Positions 17,558 through 22,908 of a DNA stretch of 64,000 nucleotides are shown piece after piece. The notes under the pieces are model-generated. The model was given only the letters and a program-made list of their open reading frames with translations, was not told the origin of the DNA and did not search any database. Position numbers and translations under genes: made by a program. How positions within the stretch are numbered: position 1 is the first letter of the stretch; every line of letters begins with the position of its first letter. Origin of the DNA: Hungatella_A sp034142505 (lineage in GTDB: Bacteria > Bacillota > Clostridia > Lachnospirales > Lachnospiraceae); contig JAWZDV010000062.1 in the NCBI GenBank assembly GCA_034142505.1, positions 1 through 64,000 of the forward strand. Direction: 5' to 3'.

Positions 17558-18391
17558 TTAAATAAATGGATTAAAAAATCTGGAATGATTCACAAAAAAT
17601 GTCATAAACAGCGAGCCCAAGAACACGCACAGCGCAAATGCCATCGCCATCCAGTCCTGCTTGTACAGCGGCTTTGCCACATACCAGGTCCTCTTTTTAT
17701 GCTTGCCAAACCCGCGCAGATCCATGGCGTTGCTGATCAATTCAATCCGGTCCAGGGTGGAGAAAATCAACGGCACGCAGATATTCATCACATTCTTCAC
17801 TCTGGTTCCCAGCTTCTCCTTCCGGGACAAATCAAGTCCCCGGCTCTGCTGTGCCAGTGCGATATCCTGGTAATCGCGGATCATGTCCGGGAAATACCTA
17901 AGTGTCAGCGACAGCGCGTAAGCCGCCTTATAATTGCAGCCCACCCGGTTGATGGATGCCGCAAACTCACTGGGGTTAGTCGTCAGCAGAAAGATCATGC
18001 CAAGGGGCACCACCGACGCGTACTTCGTCACCTTGGTCACCTGGTAAAGCAGCTGCTCCTGGGTCAGCACATACCGCCCTGCAATGGAGAAAATCTCATG
18101 CTTCGTCCCATAGATCTCCACCCCATACTGCGGACTGAAGATAAATGTCAGAATAAAGTTCATCGCCAGGAAAATAATGACGTAAATCGTCATCAGCTTA
18201 ATCTGCTTAAAACTGATCTCCGACATCTTAAAAAACACCACCGACAACACCATCACAAACAGGATGTAGCGGATGTCATAGGAAAACATCACGGAAAATG
18301 TCATACAGATAAAGCACACCAGCTTCGTCAGCCCCGACAGATTATAGATAAAATTATCACGATCAATATAGTCAAATAATTTAGCCTTCAT
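17558..18391 (-). CDS. ecfT: ECF transporter transmembrane (T) component
   Basis: CbiQ/EcfT-type scaffold protein, 277 residues with about five or six membrane helices, that couples the ATPases to an S-component. Visible hallmarks are the cytoplasmic coupling helices with the Ala-Arg-Gly signatures: AQQSRGLDL near residue 170 (ARG-like box 1) and NAMDLRGFG near 230 (box 2). It starts three bases after the ecfA stop, so translation is coupled. The gene order ATPase-T-DUF62-S and the shared promoter show it serves the adjacent UPF0397 S-component, possibly along with others encoded elsewhere. Confidence 0.92.
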   Translation of the reverse strand: MKAKLFDYIDRDNFIYNLSGLTKLVCFICMTFSVMFSYDIRYILFVMVLSVVFFKMSEISFKQIKLMTIYVIIFLAMNFILTFIFSPQYGVEIYGTKHEIFSIAGRYVLTQEQLLYQVTKVTKYASVVPLGMIFLLTTNPSEFAASINRVGCNYKAAYALSLTLRYFPDMIRDYQDIALAQQSRGLDLSRKEKLGTRVKNVMNICVPLIFSTLDRIELISNAMDLRGFGKHKKRTWYVAKPLYKQDWMAMAFALCVFLGSLFMTFFVNHSRFFNPFI

Positions 18392-18394
18392 CTC

Positions 18395-20107
18395 TTACCG
18401 CAGCCCCCTCTCATAATCAATAAAGTTCTGCACGAATCTGGCCGGGTCCTCGATCCCGCATTTCACTGCCAGCTCATACAGGGAGGTGATTTTAAGATTC
18501 GCTTTCCCGGAAATCTCTTCATTGGTCAGGATATCCGCCGCCGTGGAATCCCCCAGCTTCTGCCCGCCGGAAATGACAATGGCATGGGGCGTATACTCTA
18601 ACATCAAGTGCATATCATGGGTGATCATCAGAATCGTCACACCCTGGCTGTTCAAACTCTTGAGGAATTCCATAATCTCAGTGTAATGATGGTAGTCCTG
18701 TCCTGCCGTCGGTTCGTCTAAGATCAGCACCTTCGGCTCCAGGGCCAGCACCGACGCGATGGTCACTCGCTTTTTCTGGCCGTAACTCAGCGCGGAAATC
18801 GGCCATTTCTTAAAGGGAGCCAGGCCACAGATCTGGAGGGCTTTGTCCACCCGCCGCTCCACTTCCGCTTCCTCCACACCGCGGATGTGCAGCCCCAGCG
18901 CCACCTCATCATAGATCATGGGTTTGCAGATCATCTGGTTGGGATTCTGCATCACGAAACCGATCTTGTCGGAACGCTCCTTGATGGTCTTCCCTTTTAA
19001 GTCCTCCCCTTCAAATAAGAACCTGCCCTCATCCTCAGTGATAAAACCGCAGATCAATTTCGCCAGCGTACTCTTGCCTGCCCCGTTGGTTCCGACGATG
19101 CTGACCATTTCCCCCTCTTTGATGGAAAAGCTGACATCCTTTAGAATCTTCCGTTTCTTTGTATACTGGAAACTGACATGCTCCGCCTCCAGAATGGCCG
19201 GCCGGTCAGGTCCCTGATCCGCCGGTTTGAGTCCCAGGTTCCAGGTTTTGATCTGCTCCTTCACGCTGTTAATGTCAAGCGTTTCTATCCGCCCAGGACG
19301 AAGTTCCGGCGTCACATGAATGCCGGCGTATTTCAGCGCGGTGGCATACAGTGGTTCCCGGATGCCCAGTTTCGGTAACATGTCGGCGGCAATCAACTCG
19401 TCCGGCGACATGTCCGCCGCAATCCGTCCGTCGCTGACCACGATAATCCGGTCCACATCCCGGTACAGCACGTCCTCCAGACGGTGCTCAATGATGACAA
19501 CCGTCTTATTCAATGTCTTCCATACCTGGTCGATTAAGTCGATGGCCGTCTTACCCGTCGCAGGGTCCAAGTTGGCTAACGGCTCGTCAAACAGCAGAAT
19601 GTCCACGTCATCAACCAGAACGCCGGCAAAGGAAACCCGCTGTTTCTGGCCGCCCGACAATTCAAAAGGGGAGGATTTTAATAAATTTCCCATATCCACC
19701 AGATCTGCCACTCTCTGTACATTTTCCCGCATGGGGACCAGTTCGACGCAGTCATTTTCCAGGGCAAAGGCGATGTCCTCGCCAACGGTCAGGCCGATAA
19801 ACTGACCGTCCGCATCCTGGAGTACGGTTCCCACCAGCTTGGACAGTTCGAAGATATTCATGTCCCTGGTTTCTTTGTCCTTGATCTTTAGGCTGCCTGT
19901 GATCTCTCCCTTGTAGGCGAAGGGAATGAGACCGTTCAGACAGTTTCCCAGCGTACTCTTGCCGCTGCCGCTGGGCCCTACTATTAATACCTTCTCGCCC
20001 TCGTATATGGTGAGATTGATGTCGTGGAGCGTTGGCTCCGCCTGGCTGAAATACTGGAACCCAAAGGATTCAAACTGAATCACCGGTTTTCTCTTTGTCT
20101 CTTCCAT
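18395..20107 (-). CDS. ECF transporter ATPase with two fused ABC domains
   Basis: Single 570-residue protein carrying both ATPases of an ECF module (EcfA1-EcfA2 fused). The first domain has Walker A GPSGSGKST (about 44-52), LSGGQKQR and Walker B ILLFDEPLANLD. The second domain begins near residue 310 with Walker A GTNGAGKST and Walker B VLILDEPTAGQD. The second signature reads ALSYGQKKR, i.e. the first Gly of LSGGQ is replaced by Tyr, so the two ATP sites are likely unequal, as is common in ECF ATPases. GGAGG lies six bases before the ATG. It follows the fused GNAT-GntR regulator by 27 bases and precedes ecfT by three. Confidence 0.93.
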   Translation of the reverse strand: MEETKRKPVIQFESFGFQYFSQAEPTLHDINLTIYEGEKVLIVGPSGSGKSTLGNCLNGLIPFAYKGEITGSLKIKDKETRDMNIFELSKLVGTVLQDADGQFIGLTVGEDIAFALENDCVELVPMRENVQRVADLVDMGNLLKSSPFELSGGQKQRVSFAGVLVDDVDILLFDEPLANLDPATGKTAIDLIDQVWKTLNKTVVIIEHRLEDVLYRDVDRIIVVSDGRIAADMSPDELIAADMLPKLGIREPLYATALKYAGIHVTPELRPGRIETLDINSVKEQIKTWNLGLKPADQGPDRPAILEAEHVSFQYTKKRKILKDVSFSIKEGEMVSIVGTNGAGKSTLAKLICGFITEDEGRFLFEGEDLKGKTIKERSDKIGFVMQNPNQMICKPMIYDEVALGLHIRGVEEAEVERRVDKALQICGLAPFKKWPISALSYGQKKRVTIASVLALEPKVLILDEPTAGQDYHHYTEIMEFLKSLNSQGVTILMITHDMHLMLEYTPHAIVISGGQKLGDSTAADILTNEEISGKANLKITSLYELAVKCGIEDPARFVQNFIDYERGLR

Positions 20108-20134
20108 GATCTTCCTCCATTACCCGCACTTTCT

Positions 20135-21676
20135 CTAATCCTTAAGCCGGCAGTCAACTTTATATTTCTCAGGAAGGAAATAGTATTTGATCCGTGCCAG
20201 CGGCCGGCCTTCCCTTCCGTACTCTTCCGGCGGCTCTTCATACCCGCCTGCCATACTTGGTGAGGCAGGTTTTCCGTACAAAATCTGTTCAATATAAAGA
20301 AGGATTGTCCCGTCCTCAATCTCCATGAACGGGACCACCTGTTCATCCGCCGCGGCCACCTGGATGGTCATATCGCCGGTACCGGCCTGCTGGTAGATCT
20401 GCTCGTTCATAAAGCGTATCAACGCGTCCTCATCATCCCTGGCAACTCCAAGCTTGTCCAGCAGCTGAATGGGAATCTGCATAAATGCCTGGCCCACCGG
20501 CGCTTCTTTGCCCCAGTAAACATTGTTGCTGGCCAGCACTTCCTCATCCGGTCCCAGCTTCAGCTTTTCTCTCGCAATCAAGGTAGGCGGTCCAACATTA
20601 TACTCGGCCGTCACATGGTGGATCGGCTCTATGGCGCAGTCCATCAGGAAATTATAGAGATTCCGGCGCTCTTTTTTCTTGCTGTCATAGGAGACATAAG
20701 TTCCCTTCCCCTGGCGCTTATAAATATAGCCGTCCTGGCAGAGTATCGCCAATGCCTGCCGCAGGGTATTGCGGCTTACCTTGTAGGTGGCGGCCAATGT
20801 ATTTTCACTTGGCAGCAGACTGTCCTTCTCGTAAACACCGTCCATCAAATCCTGATACAGCTGATTGTAAACCGGAATATAGGATGGCAGCTTCTTCTCC
20901 TGCTTTAGCAGCGTTGCCCACATCCCAATCTTCTGAAAGCCCAGCCTGGTGTAAAGATTGTGGTCCTCCTCCCGCTCCGAAAACAGACAGGGAGTCTTCC
21001 CTTCCTTTAAAATGTCCCGGCAGATGCGGCTCACCAAAGCGGAGGCGATCCGGTTCCCCCGCTGTTCCGGCGCGGTGGCTACCCCGCCAATCATCACGGT
21101 GCTCTCGCTCCTGGCAGCGCTGTTGGCTTGGGCAACCACCCGTCCATCCACCTCCCGGTAGTAATGAACGCCGTCCCCATTCTTCAACCGGTCACCGATC
21201 ATTTCCTTGGAGCCGTAAAGGGTGCGCATCTGGGGAATTTCCATCAAAAATTCGAAAAGCTTCTCCTCATCCCCCGGCACAGCCTGAATATCACAGACAT
21301 TGTCCGGCTCCAGCCGGCTGCTGTCCTTCAAAAGATAGAGCGGTCTCTCCTCCAGACGGTAACCTGGCAGAACCTCCGCCACCTGTTTGACATCTGCCGA
21401 TCTTCCCATCACCACAGCCGGTGTCCATTTTCCAAACAGTTCCTTTAAGAAATCCGCATCCATCCGGTTCTCCTGGCTGTATACAATCAAATTCTGGTAA
21501 AAAGTTAAATACACACCGTGAATCCGGTCCTCCTCCACCTGTGCATACACATTCTGAAACTCCTTGTCAAAACCGAAATTGCTGATATCGGCCAGCAGAA
21601 AGGTGTTGTAAACCGGTTCCCCTCTCAAATATTCCAGAAGTTCCTCCCGCATATCTTCCCCACATCGTATGACCAT
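20135..21676 (-). CDS. Fused GNAT acetyltransferase-GntR transcriptional regulator
   Basis: A 513-residue two-part protein. The N-terminal half (about 1-255) resembles a GNAT N-acetyltransferase, with acetyl-CoA loop GVATAPEQRGNRIA at about 198-211 and the final NLYTRLGFQKIG strand-helix. The C-terminal half has a GntR winged helix at about 266-330 (LLPSENTLAATYKVSRNTLRQ) and an effector-type domain resembling UTRA (331-513). I chose the ATG at 21676, preceded by GGGGGAG. The open frame extends 35 codons further, but through the promoter/operator region. It is first in the ECF operon, so it likely represses it through the palindrome at 21740-21758. Whether the GNAT part is an active enzyme or a ligand sensor is not known. 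Confidence 0.88.
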   Translation of the reverse strand: MVIRCGEDMREELLEYLRGEPVYNTFLLADISNFGFDKEFQNVYAQVEEDRIHGVYLTFYQNLIVYSQENRMDADFLKELFGKWTPAVVMGRSADVKQVAEVLPGYRLEERPLYLLKDSSRLEPDNVCDIQAVPGDEEKLFEFLMEIPQMRTLYGSKEMIGDRLKNGDGVHYYREVDGRVVAQANSAARSESTVMIGGVATAPEQRGNRIASALVSRICRDILKEGKTPCLFSEREEDHNLYTRLGFQKIGMWATLLKQEKKLPSYIPVYNQLYQDLMDGVYEKDSLLPSENTLAATYKVSRNTLRQALAILCQDGYIYKRQGKGTYVSYDSKKKERRNLYNFLMDCAIEPIHHVTAEYNVGPPTLIAREKLKLGPDEEVLASNNVYWGKEAPVGQAFMQIPIQLLDKLGVARDDEDALIRFMNEQIYQQAGTGDMTIQVAAADEQVVPFMEIEDGTILLYIEQILYGKPASPSMAGGYEEPPEEYGREGRPLARIKYYFLPEKYKVDCRLKD

Positions 21677-21739
21677 GCCACTCCCCCTCTCTTCACGCCT
21701 GTTTCCCCTTGCTGGATGTCTCTTACAGCCTGGCGGAAA

Positions 21740-21758
21740 CAACTTGTTCAACAAGTTG
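21740..21758. promoter_or_regulatory. Perfect 19-bp palindrome, likely GntR operator
   Basis: CAACTTGT-TCA-ACAAGTTG is a perfect inverted repeat with 8-bp arms around three bases. It sits immediately downstream of the -10 hexamer and covers the transcription start of the operon whose first gene encodes a GntR-type regulator. This is a classic repressor position. Binding by the fused regulator is inferred from context. Confidence 0.75.
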
Positions 21759-21788
21759 AGTGTAGTACATTTGGCTGTCATTTGTCAA
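21759..21788 (-). promoter_or_regulatory. Sigma-A promoter of the GNAT-GntR/ECF operon
   Basis: Minus-strand TTGACA (21783-21788), 18 bases, then TACACT (21759-21764) preceded by TGTAC, directly followed by the 19-bp palindrome. It is the only strong promoter-like sequence upstream of the five-gene operon. Confidence 0.75.
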
Positions 21789-21802
21789 TAGATTTCGACA
21801 AA

Positions 21803-21850
21803 GAAAAAAAAGCTGAACACCTTAAAATTTTTAAGGCAGATCAGCTTTTT
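21803..21850 (-). terminator. Strong minus-strand terminator
   Basis: The arms AAAAAGCTGA (21807-21816) and TCAGCTTTTT (21841-21850) enclose an inner palindrome CCTTAAAA...TTTTAAGG. On the minus strand the stem is followed by an eight-T run. It ends whatever transcript crosses the structured region at 21860-22012 and insulates the ECF operon promoter. Confidence 0.8.
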
Positions 21851-21859
21851 CAAAATTAA

Positions 21860-22012
21860 TTTATGTCCTCCTTGTCTTTCCGACAGTTCTGGGTGTTCCA
21901 TCGCTTAGCCCACCCACATTACTGTGACTCACCGGATTTAACTACACGGCTCACTGGCGATTACCGCGACCGGACTTGCACCGTTAACATGGTCCAGCTG
22001 TTCTGGACGCAC
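21860..22012 (-). ncRNA. Structured RNA segment, possibly the 5' remnant of a group II intron
   Basis: No reading frame fits this GC-richer stretch, but the minus-strand RNA is dense in small hairpins. Examples are GTCCAG-AACAG-CTGGAC (near 21990-22007), GCG-GTAAT-CGC, CACA-GTAA-TGTG and TGTC-GGAAA-GACA. It begins GTGCG at 22008-22012, the 5' consensus of bacterial group II introns. It also contains GGTGCAAGTCCGG and AAGCGATGG, phrases resembling intron domain I. No maturase gene and no domain V were found, so if it is an intron it is a fragment. An independent small RNA or an unrecognised riboswitch is the alternative. The terminator at 21803-21850 follows directly. The identity is tentative. 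Confidence 0.4.
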
Positions 22013-22018
22013 TGCTGG

Positions 22019-22099
22019 TTAAAGAGTTCCATACAAATGTTCCCAATCACCATCATAATTATTTTTATACCAATTTTGTATCCATACTATAATATCCAT
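22019..22099 (-). pseudogene. Truncated Imm53-like immunity gene start
   Basis: An ATG-initiated frame of only 26 codons on the minus strand, preceded by AAAGGGTG, encodes a peptide containing WIQNWYKNNYDGDWEHLYG. This resembles the N-terminus of immunity protein 53 family members, small immunity proteins of polymorphic toxin systems that start with a Trp-rich segment and GDWEHxYGI. The frame stops directly after the motif, and seven bases later the structured segment beginning GTGCG starts. This looks like a gene broken by insertion and deletion. No toxin gene is nearby. The family call rests on memory of the motif, not on a search. Confidence 0.55.
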
Positions 22100-22134
22100 A
22101 ATATCACCCTTTTCATTTTGGTTTTTTGTAGTAC

Positions 22135-22162
22135 TTGACAAATCAATCATTCTCTGTAAAAT
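22135..22162 (+). promoter_or_regulatory. Plus-strand promoter-like sequence upstream of the antisense RNA
   Basis: TTGACA (22135-22140) and TAAAAT (22157-22162) are separated by 16 bases. It points into the palindrome at 22168-22194 and could be a second or vestigial promoter for the same plus-strand RNA. Confidence 0.45.
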
Positions 22163-22167
22163 CTTAA

Positions 22168-22194
22168 AAGGCACTTGAAAATTTCAAGTGCCTT
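22168..22194. repeat. 27-bp palindrome over the -35 of the antisense RNA promoter
   Basis: Thirteen-base arms AAGGCACTTGAAA (22168-22180) and TTTCAAGTGCCTT (22182-22194) surround a single A. The left arm contains the TTGAAA -35 box of the next promoter. On the minus strand it is followed by TTTTAAGATTTT, so it may instead serve as a terminator in that direction. Confidence 0.7.
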
Positions 22195-22203
22195 GTGTAT
22201 AAT
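22175..22203 (+). promoter_or_regulatory. Promoter of the putative antisense antitoxin RNA
   Basis: TTGAAA (22175-22180), exactly 17 bases, then TATAAT (22198-22203) with TG at the extended -10 position. It reads toward the shared terminator at 22256-22303, converging with the toxin gene. Confidence 0.7.
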
Positions 22204-22209
22204 CAAGTT

Positions 22210-22303
22210 AGAAAGAGTATCAGATACAAAATCTGATGCCCTCAGTATTAAGTGCAAAATAGCATCCTAAAACTTTAGGCGGTTTGGAGGATGCTATTTT
22301 TTG
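22210..22303 (+). ncRNA. Putative antisense antitoxin RNA of a type I toxin-antitoxin module
   Basis: The predicted transcript is about 95 bases from a start near 22210 to the bidirectional terminator. It has a 5' hairpin ATCAGAT-ACAAA-ATCTGAT (near 22219-22237), then GCCCTC (22238-22243), which is complementary to GAGGGC in the toxin's Shine-Dalgarno region (22385-22390). The 3' terminator hairpin is fully complementary to the 3' end of the toxin mRNA. This is the arrangement of fst/par-type loci, in which toxin and antitoxin RNAs converge on one terminator. No reading frame of note is present. Existence of the RNA is inferred from promoter and terminator sequences only. Confidence 0.55.
22256..22303. 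terminator. Bidirectional terminator shared by toxin mRNA and antisense RNA
   Basis: A perfect 12-bp stem AAAATAGCATCC (22256-22267) / GGATGCTATTTT (22289-22300) is followed by T residues on the plus strand, and its own A-run supplies U residues on the minus strand. The toxin stop codon (22294-22296) lies inside the stem, as often seen in very compact type I toxin genes. Confidence 0.85.
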
Positions 22304-22377
22304 TTGTGTTTATTGTCTATGTATGACAATGCCGCAAATATCACAAGCAATAATGTCAATACTTCTATGACGCTCAT
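22294..22377 (-). CDS. Small hydrophobic peptide, putative holin-like type I toxin
   Basis: A 27-residue peptide beginning MSVIEVLTLLLVIFAAL and ending in the polar, basic tail YIDNKHNKK. It has one membrane helix of about 17-18 residues followed by charged residues. This is the look of the Fst/TxpA/BsrG and 'putative holin-like toxin' peptides of Firmicutes, which depolarise or disturb the membrane when expressed without their antisense RNA. GGAGG (22387-22391) is nine bases from the ATG at 22377. A second ATG two codons upstream is too close. The gene has a promoter (22458-22487), a long leader and a terminator overlapping its stop. It is too short for routine ORF finding. Toxicity is inferred. 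Confidence 0.75.
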   Translation of the reverse strand: MSVIEVLTLLLVIFAALSYIDNKHNKK

Positions 22378-22457
22378 AGGCATCGCCCTCCTTCATTTAC
22401 TAGAGGGTTCACAACTTTGCATCCTTTTTTCTTTCTTCCTTGCTGTTACACAAGACT

Positions 22458-22487
22458 ATTTTAACATATTCAGTGTTCCTAAGTAAA
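22458..22487 (-). promoter_or_regulatory. Promoter of the putative toxin gene
   Basis: Minus-strand TTTACT (22482-22487), 18 bases, then TAAAAT (22458-22463). It would give a leader of about 75 bases. That leader contains GGATGC, which can pair with GCATCC at the 3' end of the same mRNA, a fold-back seen in type I toxin messages. Confidence 0.5.
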
Positions 22488-22499
22488 CCATTTTGCGAC

Positions 22500-22800
22500 A
22501 AAGTATTGCGTTTTCAGCCCCAGAAAAACTTATACCGCCAGACAAAGTTAATCTCGCCCAAACCAACGGTTTTAAGGCATTTCCCGGGATTAGACAGGGG
22601 AATCCTTTGATTCAATCGCAATCCCCGGCGAATTTCCGGGTTTTTCCCGCTAGTTGTGCGGGCGGAGAGATGTCCCCCGCTTATCCTGCCGATCTCTGTC
22701 TCGATGGCCCTTAAGCTGCTACCGCGTCACAGAAGTGTGAAAACGGGGCCATTTTTTAATAAATCACTAATAAATATTTATATTCAGTATGGTCTTTCTT
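22500..22800. other. Gene-free stretch, probably decayed DNA
   Basis: About 300 bases without a convincing gene. It contains scattered GC-rich hairpins (CCCGC-TAGTTGT-GCGGG near 22648-22664) and runs of CCCGGG-like sequence unlike the AT-rich flanks. The open frames here have no Shine-Dalgarno and no recognisable product. It may be the remains of an insertion element, but no ends or transposase motifs could be identified. Confidence 0.4.
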
Positions 22801-22811
22801 CGTCTTATCAT

Positions 22812-22859
22812 AAAAACAACCCCTTAGATCAATATAAAAAACGAATAATCTAAGGGGTT
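22812..22859 (-). terminator. Terminator downstream of the YcxB-domain gene
   Basis: A perfect 12-bp stem AACCCCTTAGAT (22818-22829) / ATCTAAGGGGTT (22848-22859), followed on the minus strand by GTTTTTAT. It lies 50 bases after the stop at 22909. Confidence 0.8.
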
Positions 22860-22908
22860 ATATACTAAATATTTAGTTTAACAAAATTCATCGAAACTCT
22901 ATGTATCC

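Noticed and set aside
20135..21781. Longer 548-residue version of the GNAT-GntR protein
   Set aside because: The extension would be translated from the operator and promoter itself, upstream of the likely transcription start.
21860..22040. Cobalamin riboswitch or T-box
   Set aside because: The phrase GGTGCAAGTCCGG recalls the B12 element, but the required B12 box and the cobalamin core order are absent. There is also no T-box AGGGTGGAACCGCG motif. The downstream gene would be cut off by the terminator at 21803-21850.
22301..22486. 61-residue plus-strand frame
   Set aside because: It is antisense to the putative toxin gene and its leader; the minus-strand peptide has a much better ribosome binding site and family resemblance.
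22493..22714. 73-residue plus-strand frame in the gene-free stretch
   Set aside because: No Shine-Dalgarno, low-complexity Pro/Ser-rich translation and no match to known transposase motifs.
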